64,000 nt of DNA from CAVRXT01 sp049644285 (GTDB lineage: Bacteria > Acidobacteriota > Terriglobia > Acidiferrales > UBA7541): the NCBI GenBank assembly GCA_049644285.1, contig JBARRP010000023.1, positions 1-64,000 on the forward strand, in the 5' to 3' direction. Under the pieces are notes generated by a model that was given only the letters and a program-made list of their open reading frames with translations, was not told where the DNA came from and did not search any database. Shown piece by piece: positions 18,710 to 27,357 of this stretch. The position numbers and the translations under genes are program-made. Within the stretch, counting starts at the first letter, position 1, and each line of letters begins with the position of its first letter.

Positions 18710-18934
18710 CCCCTTCCGACCTCCGCGCAGGAGCCGAAGCAGCCCTCGAAAGCTCACAAATTCATTCTATCCCACCGGGTTTCGATGCTCCAAAGCCCCA
18801 AACGACTCGGCGTACCGGGGAGTCACCCACGATGAAGTCCTTTCGTCGCTTCGCTTGCGGTGGTCAAAAGGGTTGCCACACCGAGCGAATCTGCGAGAGG
18901 TGCGAGATGGTCCGAAAGGCGGGAGATGCGGCCG

Positions 18935-18985
18935 ACAGTTGAGATCCTTCGCCCCCGATTTCATCGAGTTCGGGATGACAGCCTG
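18935..18985 (+). repeat. GATCCTTCGC...GGGATGACA intergenic element
   Basis: The text GAGATCCTTCGCCCCCGATT, then TTCGGGATGACA, resembles a short dispersed element that I recall between genes of acidobacteria (consensus like GATCCTTCGCTTCGCTCAGGATGACA). Only one diverged copy is present in this window, in the 243-bp gap upstream of the redoxin gene. Confidence 0.3.
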
Positions 18986-19000
18986 CCTCGAACGTGACGT

Positions 19001-20269
19001 CTAATGAATGTTGCGGGTTTTCTTCTGGACGTAATCCATTAGCAGGTATTGGCCGAGAGTGTAGGGGGTAGTGAAGTAGGCCTTGCCGCGGCAGAGCTCG
19101 GTAATCTTCTGAACGAAGTGAACGAGGCTGTAGTCGCTAGCGAGCATGAAGGTGTTGATCAAGATTCCGGAGCGCTTGCATTTGGCAGCTTCTTCGAGCG
19201 TTTGGGTGACGACGAGCGGGTCAAGGCCGAAAGCATTCTTGTAAATGCGTCCGTCCTCGAGCGTCAGCGCAGAGGGCTTGCCGTCCGTGATCATGATGAT
19301 CTGGCGCATGTCTTTTTTCTGCCGCGCCAGGATGCGCTGCGCCATCCGCAATCCTTCCCGCGTGTTCGTATAGTAAGGACCAACCTGCACGCGAGCCAGC
19401 TTGCCGAGGGGAATTTCCTCCGCGGAATCATGAAAGAGAACAACGTGAAGCGAGTCACCTGGGTATTGCGTGCGGATCAGCTGGGCAAGCGCCAGCGCGA
19501 CGCGCTTCGCGGGCGTGAACCGGTCTTCGCCGTAAAGAATCATACTGTGGCTGCAATCGAGCATCAGGACCGTCGCGCACGAGCTCTGATACTCACATTG
19601 GTGGACCATCAAGTCCGGATAATCGAGCTCGATCGGGACGCGGGCGCCATTGCGGCGCACGGCGTTGAACAGCGTCTCGCCGATATCGATGTTGAGCGTG
19701 TCACCGAATTCGTAGGTTTTCGAAACGCCTCCGGATTCGATGCCCGTCGCAAGATCGCGAGTGTCGTGCCGACCAAAGCTGCTCTTGCCCAAAGAAGCGA
19801 GAAGATCTTTCAGGGTCTTGAAGCCGAGGAAATCAATGGCCTTGTCCGTGATCTCAAATCTGGCGTGGGATTCAGGTTGATCGCGGCCGATTTGACCCCC
19901 GGGCGTTTCGGAGGGCGGCGGGGTTACCTGCGGCGGCTGGGGAGAGATATAGCCCTCCTCCGCCATGCGCTCGATAATCTGGTCAATCAATTCTCGCAGC
20001 TTCTGATTCTTCGAAAGATCGGGATTTTCCAGCAGCTCCTCCATCAACTCGGGCGGGAGCAAGTCGCCCTCTTCCAGGGCCCGCAAGATCGCTTCCCGGA
20101 GCTCATCCATCCGCCGCTGGGAGAACTCCTCCGGATTCATTTCATAGATTCCGTAGGGGGAGTTGTAGCCGCTCTGAAGAAAGAAATCCGCGAGCCGGCT
20201 CATTAACTCTTCGAGATCGACTTCTCCAGCCGGTTCGCCGGTGTAACGGGAATAGCGGATATATTTCAT
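19001..20269 (-). CDS. von Willebrand factor A domain protein (MoxR/VWA partner)
   Basis: 422-aa protein from the ATG at 20269, with AAGG upstream and 8 bp after the stop of the AAA+ gene. The N-terminal half is helical and acidic (SRLADFFLQSGYN, ELREAILRALEEGD) with a Pro-rich linker. The C-terminal half is a VWA domain whose metal-ion-dependent adhesion site is complete: MLDCSHSMI (DxSxS), the Thr in YYTNTREG, and the Asp in MITDGKPS. In MoxR/VWA and Mg-chelatase-like pairs the VWA protein delivers targets or metal to the AAA+ ATPase. The longer frame from 20347 is rejected because it overlaps the upstream gene. Probably cytoplasmic. Substrate unknown. Confidence 0.87.
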   Translation of the reverse strand: MKYIRYSRYTGEPAGEVDLEELMSRLADFFLQSGYNSPYGIYEMNPEEFSQRRMDELREAILRALEEGDLLPPELMEELLENPDLSKNQKLRELIDQIIERMAEEGYISPQPPQVTPPPSETPGGQIGRDQPESHARFEITDKAIDFLGFKTLKDLLASLGKSSFGRHDTRDLATGIESGGVSKTYEFGDTLNIDIGETLFNAVRRNGARVPIELDYPDLMVHQCEYQSSCATVLMLDCSHSMILYGEDRFTPAKRVALALAQLIRTQYPGDSLHVVLFHDSAEEIPLGKLARVQVGPYYTNTREGLRMAQRILARQKKDMRQIIMITDGKPSALTLEDGRIYKNAFGLDPLVVTQTLEEAAKCKRSGILINTFMLASDYSLVHFVQKITELCRGKAYFTTPYTLGQYLLMDYVQKKTRNIH

Positions 20270-20276
20270 CGCTGCC

Positions 20277-21755
20277 TTAGTTGAACTGCCGGCGAGGCAT
20301 GCGTCCCGCCGCTTCGCGTGGTTCCGGCGTCTTGCGCTGCTCGGCAAAGAAGCCGCGCTCTTCGCTACGGCTGATGCGTTTGTGCGCCCAGAGTCCCTCC
20401 AGGAGGAATTCCGCGGCCGAAGATGTCAGTGCCGGGTCATCCTTCGGCTTCACGCCGAGTGCGCCGAGATGGTCGAAAAGGCCCGGAACTTTCTTGAATT
20501 GCGCGCAGTGTTCGGCGGCGGCCGCGCCAGCCGGCACTTTCAGCTCGCCGCCCATCTCGAACCACTGCACTACCGGCTGCAGATTCGCCTGGGAGAAATA
20601 CTTCGTAAAGAGCTTGCCAACAGCCGCGCGGATCAGCTCACGAGCGATGTTTTCAGCGCCACGGAGCTCGCCCTCGTATTCCAGCTCGAATTTTCCGGTC
20701 ATCGCCGGGATCGCGGAGTAGATATCCGCGATGCGCGCCATGGCAACCGGCTCGCGGTTCCGCACCGCCCGGGCTTCCGCGCTGCTCAGGACATTTTCGA
20801 GGCAACTGATCGGGAGCCGTTGGCTGACGCCGGAGCGGCGATCCACGCGTTTATCTTCGCGCGCCTGGAAAGCGATCTCCTCGATCACCTCGCGGATGAA
20901 AGTGGGAGCCTCGAGCCGGCGCCCACCGTCGCGGTCCAGCCACGATTCCTGCGTGGTAATGGACATTCCTTCTTCAATGGTGGCCGGGTAATGCGTGCGG
21001 ACTTCCGAGCCGATGCGATCTTTCAACGGCGTAATGATCTTGCCGCGCGCCGTGTAGTCCTCCGGGTTGGCGGTAAAGACGAGCAGCACGTCGAGCGGCA
21101 GCCGGACCGGGTAGCCCTTAATCTGGACGTCGCCTTCCTGCATGACGTTGAAAAGGCCCACCTGAATCTTCCCGGCCAGATCGGGCAATTCGTTGATGGC
21201 AAAGAGCCCGCGGTTGGCCCGCGGCAGAAGGCCGTAGTGGATGGTCAGCTCATCGGAAAGATCGCGTCCGGCGCGCGCGGCTTTGATCGGGTCAACATCG
21301 CCGAGCATGTCCGCGATCGTAACGTCCGGGGTGGCCAGCTTCTCGACGTAGCGGCGTTCGCGCTCGAGCCATGCAATCGGCGTCGCGTCGCCTTCTTTCT
21401 GAATCCGCTCACGACACGACCGGCAAATCGGGCGATACGGGCTATCGTTGATCTCGCAGCCGGCGACGACAGGGATCTCCGAATCGAGGAAGGCCACCAA
21501 GCCGCGCAGAATCCGCGTCTTCGCCTGGCCCCGGAGTCCCAGAAGGATGAAATGGTGGCGAGAGAGCAGGGCATTCACGATCTGCGGGACGACCGTCTCA
21601 TCATAGCCATGAATGCCGGGGAAGAGCGTCTCGTCCTTCTCGATTTTCCGAAGAAGATTCTCGCGCAGCTCCTGCTTCACCGTTCGGCCGGCAATCTTCT
21701 CTTCCGACCATGGACTGCGGCGAAGCTCTCCGAGCGTGACAGGCTGCGATTTCAT
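20277..21755 (-). CDS. MoxR / magnesium-chelatase-like AAA+ ATPase
   Basis: AAA+ ATPase of 492 aa that likely remodels or activates a target together with the VWA protein encoded 8 bp downstream. Seen: Walker A GLRGQAKT (about residues 73-80), a short Cys-rich insert CEINDSPYRPICRSC (about 99-113) that could bind zinc, and the Walker B region RGLFAINELPDL (about 180-191), where the usual Asp-Glu reads Asn-Glu. Sensor-1 is LVFTANPEDY (about 229-238), and arginine-finger candidates lie in PLKDRIGSEVRTHYP. A Mg-chelatase-type C-terminal lid follows. The Asn in Walker B appears to be a subfamily feature, since the rest is well conserved, but I could not check this. Two-gene operon. Confidence 0.85.
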   Translation of the reverse strand: MKSQPVTLGELRRSPWSEEKIAGRTVKQELRENLLRKIEKDETLFPGIHGYDETVVPQIVNALLSRHHFILLGLRGQAKTRILRGLVAFLDSEIPVVAGCEINDSPYRPICRSCRERIQKEGDATPIAWLERERRYVEKLATPDVTIADMLGDVDPIKAARAGRDLSDELTIHYGLLPRANRGLFAINELPDLAGKIQVGLFNVMQEGDVQIKGYPVRLPLDVLLVFTANPEDYTARGKIITPLKDRIGSEVRTHYPATIEEGMSITTQESWLDRDGGRRLEAPTFIREVIEEIAFQAREDKRVDRRSGVSQRLPISCLENVLSSAEARAVRNREPVAMARIADIYSAIPAMTGKFELEYEGELRGAENIARELIRAAVGKLFTKYFSQANLQPVVQWFEMGGELKVPAGAAAAEHCAQFKKVPGLFDHLGALGVKPKDDPALTSSAAEFLLEGLWAHKRISRSEERGFFAEQRKTPEPREAAGRMPRRQFN

Positions 21756-21853
21756 GGGCCCCCATTTCTCCTGCTTGAATTGGCGCGCGGCACAACCGGC
21801 GCCCTGATGCCATTATAAATGAAGCGGAGAAGCCGCGATACCGCACAGAACGC

Positions 21854-22474
21854 TCATGGTGTTGCATGGCCGTTGCCGCGAGCCTTCTCCCGAATGAGAT
21901 ATTTCCGCTCGAGGGTGGGCAATAGTTCGTTTAGATGCCGGAGAAGCTGCACTCGTCGTCTGCCTTCGTCACGCAACTCGAGGATCGCCTGTTTGTGGTC
22001 GAGCTCAAGAGGCAGGTCGGAGGCGATGTGGAACGCCAGCGAAACGGCGTCTTCGCGTTCGGAGTCCTGCGGCGCTTGGCCGTAGAACAGAACGTGGCAG
22101 CGTTCGTATAGCTTCATCAGTTCCGGATTTTCTTCCGGCTCGGCGGCATCATCGCCCTCTGCCAAGTATTCGACTTCCGCCTCCTGATAAGGCTTTTCGG
22201 AGAGGACTTTCAGGATGCGCATGGCTGTCCCGCCCACGGTGAGAATGTCCATCTGACCGTCGGGATATTCCTTCACGAGTTCAAGAATCTCGGCGGTGCA
22301 GCCCATGGCAGCAATCTCTTTCGCCCGGGCAAGCACGACGCCGAATTCCTGCGGCTCGTCGAGGCAGTAGCGGACCATCAACTTGTAGCGGGGTTCGAAG
22401 ATGTGGAGAGGCAGGGCCATCCCTGGAAACAGCACCACCTCAAGAGGGAAGAGCGGGATGCGTTTTCGAACCAT
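21854..22474 (-). CDS. LON peptidase N-terminal (substrate-binding) domain protein
   Basis: 206-aa stand-alone LON-substrate-binding (PUA-like) protein without the ATPase or protease parts of Lon. The start at 22474 gives the family N-terminus RKRIPLFPLEVVLFPGMALP, and the signature IFEPRYKLMVRYCL follows at about residues 26-39. Length matches stand-alone bacterial members (about 190-220 aa), which are thought to bind peptides or proteins; the role is not established. In-frame codons upstream of 22474 are rejected because they read into a duplicated TPR fragment. It lies between the MoxR/VWA pair and the agmatinase-family gene. Confidence 0.85.
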   Translation of the reverse strand: MVRKRIPLFPLEVVLFPGMALPLHIFEPRYKLMVRYCLDEPQEFGVVLARAKEIAAMGCTAEILELVKEYPDGQMDILTVGGTAMRILKVLSEKPYQEAEVEYLAEGDDAAEPEENPELMKLYERCHVLFYGQAPQDSEREDAVSLAFHIASDLPLELDHKQAILELRDEGRRRVQLLRHLNELLPTLERKYLIREKARGNGHATP

Positions 22475-22508
22475 GCCGTGCCTGTGAAGAGGATAACAGA
22501 AAGGGCGG

Positions 22509-22596
22509 CTATTTGAGGGCCTGAAGAGCAGTCCGCATTTCGTCGAGCGCATGCGCGTCGCCGGCCGCCTGCGCGACGACGATGCCATCGGAGCCA
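22509..22596 (-). pseudogene. duplicated 3' fragment of the TPR gene
   Basis: Read leftward, these bases encode SDGIVVAQAAGDAHALDEMR and ALQALK with a stop, closely matching the last 27 residues of the TPR protein at 23581-23904 (SDGIVVAQKAGDAHARDEML, ALQSLR). No start or upstream domain is present. The fragment abuts the stop of the agmatinase-family gene, and the full TPR gene abuts that gene's start, so the agmatinase gene is bracketed by direct repeats of about 80 bp. Confidence 0.8.
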
Positions 22597-23541
22597 TCAA
22601 AAGAGGCAGAGAAATTCGAAGAGAAGATTGGCGGCCAGAAGCGAAGTGATTTCGCCGGTATCAAATGGTGGCGAGACCTCCACCAGGTCGCACCCCACGA
22701 TGCCCAATCCTCGCAGCGAGCGCACCAACTCGAGAATCTGTACGCTCGTCAACCCGCCCACCTGCGGCGTCCCGGTGCCCGGCGCGAATGCCGGATCGAC
22801 CGCGTCGATGTCCAGAGTGACGTAGACGGGCTTGCCTCGGAACTTCTTCAACACCCGCCGCACCAGCAGCATTCCGCGGTGGTGGAATTCTTCCGCCGTC
22901 ACCATCATAATCTTGTGCGCCCGCGCAAACGCAAAGTCGTCATCGCCGTACACTTGGCCGCGAAGCCCCACCTGCAGCACGCTTCCGTTCCGCAGCAGGC
23001 CCTCTTCGATGGCCCGCCGGAACGGCGTCCCGTGCGAATACTTGCAGCCGAAGTATTCATCCCAGGTGTCGCTATGCGCGTCGAATTGAATGAGTGCCAC
23101 CGGCCCGTGCCGCTTGGCCACCGCCCGCAGGATCGGCAAGCTGATCGAGTGGTCTCCGCCCACGCACACTGGCCTCACCCCAGCGCGCAACACCGGCTCC
23201 AGGCCCTTCTGGATGCGCCGGAAGGTGTCTTCGATGGAAAGCGGATTCACCGGCAGGTCGCCGTAGTCGGCGATGCGGTGCCTCTCAAACGGATTGACTC
23301 GTAGGACCGGATGGTATGGCCGGATCATCGCCGACTGCACGCGGATGTTCCTCGGACCGAACCGCTGGCCCGGGCGGTAGGTTGTACCACCGTCAAAGGG
23401 AATCCCCACGAGGGCAATATCCAGTTCTTCCGGTCTGGGAATTTCCGGCAGCCGCATAAACGTGGGCACGCCCGCGAATCGCGGATAGACGAGCGCGTCA
23501 ACCGGCGCTGGATAGGGACGGGAGGACGGACGTTTCTTCAT
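22597..23541 (-). CDS. speB: agmatinase/arginase-family ureohydrolase
   Basis: Manganese ureohydrolase of 314 aa. All ligand motifs are present: GGDHS (about residues 130-134), DAHSDTWDEY (about 154-163), and the second Asp pair in TLDIDAVDPAFAPGTGTPQ (about 241-258). The family removes urea from guanidino compounds; agmatinase makes putrescine, guanidinobutyrase makes GABA, and motifs alone do not decide. Putrescine would link it to the amine cluster at 43-61 kb. The ATG at 23541 is followed by a Pro/Arg-rich leader (MKKRPSSRPYPAPVDALVYP), common in the family. It is flanked on both sides by copies of a TPR-gene 3' end, so it may have been inserted or amplified here. Confidence 0.88.
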   Translation of the reverse strand: MKKRPSSRPYPAPVDALVYPRFAGVPTFMRLPEIPRPEELDIALVGIPFDGGTTYRPGQRFGPRNIRVQSAMIRPYHPVLRVNPFERHRIADYGDLPVNPLSIEDTFRRIQKGLEPVLRAGVRPVCVGGDHSISLPILRAVAKRHGPVALIQFDAHSDTWDEYFGCKYSHGTPFRRAIEEGLLRNGSVLQVGLRGQVYGDDDFAFARAHKIMMVTAEEFHHRGMLLVRRVLKKFRGKPVYVTLDIDAVDPAFAPGTGTPQVGGLTSVQILELVRSLRGLGIVGCDLVEVSPPFDTGEITSLLAANLLFEFLCLF

Positions 23542-23580
23542 GCCGGGGCTCGGGCGCGTCTTAGTTTAGGCGACGGCGTT

Positions 23581-23904
23581 TCAACGCAACGATTGTAATG
23601 CTGCCAGCATTTCGTCCCGCGCGTGCGCGTCGCCGGCCTTCTGGGCGACGACGATGCCGTCGGAGAGCATCTTTTTCGCTTCGGGGAGCCGCCCGAGACG
23701 CGCCAAAAGCTGTCCGAACTGAAAGTATCCAGCCACGTAACCAGGGTGGGCTGCCAGCAGCGTCTGAAAATGGTCGGCGGCAGCCTGGTCATCACCCAGC
23801 TTGGCGCATTCAAGTGCGAGGCCATAACGCGCAAAAGCATCGTTCGGGTTTGCCGCAACGAAGCCTTCCAGAGTTTCGCGGCGCGACTTCTGCGTTTGGG
23901 TCAT
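23581..23904 (-). CDS. small TPR-repeat protein
   Basis: 107-aa protein made of about two tetratricopeptide repeats (NDAFARYGLALECAKLGDDQ, then YVAGYFQFGQLLARLGRLPE) and a short C-terminal helix. It probably mediates protein-protein contacts in the cytoplasm; partner unknown. The ATG at 23904 is chosen because a good -10 (TATAAT) lies about 16 bp upstream, making the longer frame from 24006 unlikely. Its last 27 codons are duplicated at 22509-22596, on the far side of the agmatinase gene. Divergent from the thioesterase gene. Confidence 0.75.
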   Translation of the reverse strand: MTQTQKSRRETLEGFVAANPNDAFARYGLALECAKLGDDQAAADHFQTLLAAHPGYVAGYFQFGQLLARLGRLPEAKKMLSDGIVVAQKAGDAHARDEMLAALQSLR

Positions 23905-23919
23905 AGGTCGAAAGCGCGT

Positions 23920-23948
23920 ATTATAGCGGGCTTGCACCAAAGCGCAAA
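23920..23948 (-). promoter_or_regulatory. candidate sigma-70 promoter of the TPR gene
   Basis: On the minus strand TTTGCG (23943-23948) is followed after 17 bp by a consensus TATAAT (23920-23925). Transcription would begin just before the ATG at 23904, giving a very short leader. Confidence 0.5.
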
Positions 23949-23999
23949 CTGCGGACCCCGAAAAGGGAGCAGCTCGATCGCGAGGATTTGAAAGGGAAG

Positions 24000-24527
24000 A
24001 TGCCAAAGGCGCGGAAAACCCGGAAAGAATCCGAGCACGAATCAGGCACCAAGGGCAAACCGGTCAGTGCTTCGCGCTCCGAGATGGTCGAAGCCGTTCT
24101 TCCCAATGACGCGAATCCCCTCGGGTTCATTCTCGGCGGCCGCGTAATGCATCTGGTTGATATCGCGGGGGCCCTGGCGGCTCACCGGCACGCGAATAGT
24201 TATGTGGTCACCGCCTCGATGGACTATGTCGATTTCCGCAATCCGATTCGCGTCGGCGATTTCATCATCCTGAAAGCGAGCGTCAACCGGGTGTTCAACA
24301 CTTCGATGGAGGTCGGGGTAAAGGTGTTCAGCGAAAACGTGCGGACGGGCGCACGGCGGCACACCAGCAGTGCCTATGTAACTTATGTGGCTGTCGACGA
24401 AGCCCTGAATCCGCACGAAGTCAGGCCTTTGATTCTCGAAACGGAGGAAGACCGTCGCCGGTATCGCGAAGCCGGTGAGCGCCGAAAGATTCGCTTGGCT
24501 CACCGGTACAAGCGGCCGTTCGAGTAA
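24000..24527 (+). CDS. hotdog-fold acyl-CoA thioesterase (YciA/BFIT-like)
   Basis: 175-aa acyl-CoA hydrolase. After a basic leader of about 28 residues comes the hotdog fold with NDANPLGFILGGRVMHLVDI (about residues 36-55), carrying the catalytic Asn/Asp region, then VVTASMDYVDFRNPIRVGD and the final strands HTSSAYVTYVAVDE. Members hydrolyse medium- or long-chain acyl-CoA in the cytoplasm. The ATG at 24000 is chosen over an upstream TTG because AAAGGGAAG directly precedes it. It faces the hemY gene tail to tail (18-bp gap) and is not obviously part of the heme locus. Confidence 0.85.
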   Translation: MPKARKTRKESEHESGTKGKPVSASRSEMVEAVLPNDANPLGFILGGRVMHLVDIAGALAAHRHANSYVVTASMDYVDFRNPIRVGDFIILKASVNRVFNTSMEVGVKVFSENVRTGARRHTSSAYVTYVAVDEALNPHEVRPLILETEEDRRRYREAGERRKIRLAHRYKRPFE

Positions 24528-24545
24528 GGCGGACGGCCCGGTGTT

Positions 24546-25922
24546 TCAGTTTTTTCCGGAGAAAAAGTCGCGCACAGCCTGCGCAGTGCGGAAGGCTTGC
24601 GCGACGCAGTCGCCCCACGACGGTCCTTCAAGATAATTTCCGGCGAGGAATAACCCTGGAATCTTTCCCGCCTCCTCGCGGATCGTGCCCAGCGTCTCGG
24701 CGTGTCCTAAATTGTATTGAGGCAGTCCCTTCTCGAGCCGCCACACGGCGCGCTCCGCGGGCGCCCCGCCGATCTCGAGGACCTTGGCCACTTCCGCTTC
24801 GATCAGCTCCGCGAGTGGCCCGGGCTCCATGTGAACTATGCCGGGATCGGTGGCGCCGCCGGCAAAGCTGGTGAGCACAACCATTTCTTTAGGCGCGCGT
24901 CCTGGAAACAGTGACGAATTCCAAACCGTGCCCAGCACCCGCAAACCTTCTCTTCGCGGAACGAGAAAACCAAAGCCCTGCAACAGATTGGCCACCTGGT
25001 GGCAATGATACCCGTTGGCAACTACGGCCACCGGAGCATAGGCGATTCCGTTAAGGAATGTTGCAAGCCGCCCCGAAAAATTCTTCAGCAGATGAGCGGC
25101 GCTGTAGGCAGGAGTGGCCAGCACAACAGCCTGTGCTGAATGTCTTGCCGCACCGCTGTCACGGCGAATATTCACCTGGAATCCGAGGTTGCGAGCATCG
25201 CTGCCGCGCTCGATCGCCTCCACCCGCGCCCGCATCTGTGCTGAGTCTCCCAGTGAAGCCGCAAGCGTATCGAAAAGCGTGGAAAGTCCGCGCCGGAACG
25301 AGTAGAGGGATGGTCGCGGTTGGCCGGAAGCGGAACGAGACTTCATCGCGCCGCGCAGTACGCTCCCGTATTTTTGTTCCCACTCGGCTAGCGAGGGGAA
25401 GGAACTTTTCAAGCTGAGCTCCTCCGGATCGCCCGCATAGACTCCGGATACGAATGGCGTGACAAGGTATTCCAGGATTTCGTGGCCGAACTTGCGCCGG
25501 ACGAACGCAGCCACGGATTCCTCCGATCCGGGTGGCTTGCTGCGGCGGAGTGGCTCGGTGAGTACTCGAAACCGAGTGCGATAGCTGAGGAACGAGCTTG
25601 CGAGGACGGCGACCGGGGACATCGGGATCATCTGAAGCCGTTTGTGCAGGAGCACGTAGCGGGGCGCGCGCGGATCGGCCTCGAGGAGTTGGTCGTCCAG
25701 CCCGAGCGCGCGGATCATTTCCATCAGCGGCGGAGTGCCGAGAAAGCTCTGCGGGCCTTTCTCGAACAAGAATCCGTTCTGCTCGACCGATCCGATGACC
25801 CCGCCGGGCCGGTCCGACTCCTCGAAAAGCGTGACCGCAATCCCAAGCTGCTTCAGACGGTACGCGCAAGCTAGACCAGAGATTCCACCGCCGATGACGA
25901 TGGCGCTGCGCGGATCAGGCAT
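24546..25922 (-). CDS. hemY: protoporphyrinogen oxidase (HemY/HemG-type flavoprotein)
   Basis: FAD-dependent oxidase of 458 aa that converts protoporphyrinogen IX to protoporphyrin IX, normally using O2. The dinucleotide-binding motif is IVIGGGISGLACAYRLKQLG (residues 9-28). The FAD-anchoring GPQSFLGTPPLMEMI and the C-terminal second FAD block FLAGNYLEGPSWGDCV (about 428-443) match the family. No signal peptide; peripheral membrane association is usual. It is the last gene of the leftward heme unit, 14 bp after hemN, with no clear ribosome site of its own, which suggests translational coupling. Its pairing with an O2-independent HemN is noted as a finding. Confidence 0.92.
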   Translation of the reverse strand: MPDPRSAIVIGGGISGLACAYRLKQLGIAVTLFEESDRPGGVIGSVEQNGFLFEKGPQSFLGTPPLMEMIRALGLDDQLLEADPRAPRYVLLHKRLQMIPMSPVAVLASSFLSYRTRFRVLTEPLRRSKPPGSEESVAAFVRRKFGHEILEYLVTPFVSGVYAGDPEELSLKSSFPSLAEWEQKYGSVLRGAMKSRSASGQPRPSLYSFRRGLSTLFDTLAASLGDSAQMRARVEAIERGSDARNLGFQVNIRRDSGAARHSAQAVVLATPAYSAAHLLKNFSGRLATFLNGIAYAPVAVVANGYHCHQVANLLQGFGFLVPRREGLRVLGTVWNSSLFPGRAPKEMVVLTSFAGGATDPGIVHMEPGPLAELIEAEVAKVLEIGGAPAERAVWRLEKGLPQYNLGHAETLGTIREEAGKIPGLFLAGNYLEGPSWGDCVAQAFRTAQAVRDFFSGKN

Positions 25923-25936
25923 TGAGGGAGTGTCGC

Positions 25937-27349
25937 TCAGAGCGTTTTGGAAAACAACGGACGGCTGTCCATTCTCTGCTCGGTGAGGTAGCGGTCGAAA
26001 ATCATGCCGACATTGCGGATGAAAATGCGCCCCAACATGGTGACGCGAATCTCGTCGGCGGTGGTCACCACCAGCCCGTCGGCGCGGAAGGGGCCAAGCC
26101 GCTCGAGTTCCGGCGCGAAGTATTCATCGAAAGCGATGCCGAATTCCGCCTCAATTGCGCGCTTGGGGATCACGGTATGGCACAGCAGCCGGGAGATGAC
26201 GCTGCGGCGGATCCGGTCGTCCTCGGTGAGCCGGTAGCCGCGCATCGTCGCGATTCCGCGCCGCGCCACGCCGGCCTGGTATGCGGGCACTTCCCGGCTG
26301 TTCTGCGAGTACGTGCTTCCGACCGCGCTGATGGCGCTGACGCCCAGGCCGTAGAGATCGGCCCCGGCTTTCGTCGTGTAGCCTTGAAAGTTTCGATGCA
26401 GCGTTCGGTTCTGCTGAGCCAGCGCAAGCTCGTCCGTGGGCCGCGCGAAGTGGTCCATGCCGATATAGAGATAGCCCGCGCTGAGGAATCCTTCGAGGCC
26501 GGCGCGAAAAATCCGGAATTTCTCCATTCCTTCCGGCAGGTGCGTCGCAAACGAGCCTTGCTGCTTCTTGAGCCATGGCACGTGCGCGTAGCTGAACATG
26601 GCTACGCGGTCCGGTGACAACGTCAGCACCTTTTCGATCGTGGTGTGGAAACTCTCCGCGGTCTGGTACGGCAAGCCGTAAATCAGGTCCACGTTGATGC
26701 TGTCGAAACCAAGCCAGCGCGCCGCCACGATCAGATCGCGGGTCATCTCGTAGGGCTGGATTCGATGGATGGTTTCCTGAACGCGCGGCTCGAAATCCTG
26801 GACGCCCATGCTGAGCCGGTTGAAGCCGAGCTTCCGCAGCGTTTCGAGATGCTCTAGGGTGGTTACGCGGGGGTCGACTTCGATGCCGATTTCGCAGTTG
26901 GCGGCGAAATTGAAATGTTCGCGGGTATATCCGAAGAGATCCTCGATCTGAACGGGAGTCAAATACGTGGGAGTGCCGCCGCCCCAGTGGAACTGGATAA
27001 CCGGACGCTTGCGCGAGACAAATCGGCCCACGTGCTCGACTTCGCGCTTCACTGAGTCCAGATAGGGAATGGCCACCGATTTATTCTTCTGAATCGAGAC
27101 GGTGCAGGCGCAAAACAGGCAGAGGCTCTCGCAGAAGGGAATGTGCGTATAGAGGGATACCGGGCGGCCCTCTTGATCGGCCTGTGCGAATACCCTTTCA
27201 AGATCACCAGGTCCGAGATCTTCCTTCCAGACAGGAGCCGTAGGGTAGCTCGTATAACGCGGCCCCGGGCGGTTGTATTTCGCGAGGAACTCCTCCGAAA
27301 TCTGCGCAATCCCCGGGTCGTGCCCTCCGTTTTCGCGTGTCGAAGCCAT
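25937..27349 (-). CDS. hemN: oxygen-independent coproporphyrinogen III dehydrogenase
   Basis: Radical-SAM enzyme of 470 aa that decarboxylates coproporphyrinogen III to protoporphyrinogen IX without O2. The cluster motif CESLCLFC (CxxxCxxC, about residue 71) and the N-terminal signature RYTSYPTAPVWKEDLG mark true HemN rather than HemW; GGGTPTYL and the SMGVQDF segment support it. The ATG at 27349 is preferred; a TTG at 27361 would overlap the hemE stop. It sits between hemE and hemY. The protein ends with the HemN C-terminal domain (MLGRIFIRNVGMIFDRYL). Confidence 0.93.
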   Translation of the reverse strand: MASTRENGGHDPGIAQISEEFLAKYNRPGPRYTSYPTAPVWKEDLGPGDLERVFAQADQEGRPVSLYTHIPFCESLCLFCACTVSIQKNKSVAIPYLDSVKREVEHVGRFVSRKRPVIQFHWGGGTPTYLTPVQIEDLFGYTREHFNFAANCEIGIEVDPRVTTLEHLETLRKLGFNRLSMGVQDFEPRVQETIHRIQPYEMTRDLIVAARWLGFDSINVDLIYGLPYQTAESFHTTIEKVLTLSPDRVAMFSYAHVPWLKKQQGSFATHLPEGMEKFRIFRAGLEGFLSAGYLYIGMDHFARPTDELALAQQNRTLHRNFQGYTTKAGADLYGLGVSAISAVGSTYSQNSREVPAYQAGVARRGIATMRGYRLTEDDRIRRSVISRLLCHTVIPKRAIEAEFGIAFDEYFAPELERLGPFRADGLVVTTADEIRVTMLGRIFIRNVGMIFDRYLTEQRMDSRPLFSKTL

Positions 27350-27357
27350 GTCTTCCG

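Noticed and set aside
20382..21818. Rightward frame of 478 codons opposite the AAA+ gene
   Set aside because: Antisense shadow; the AAA+ frame has Walker motifs and an operon partner.
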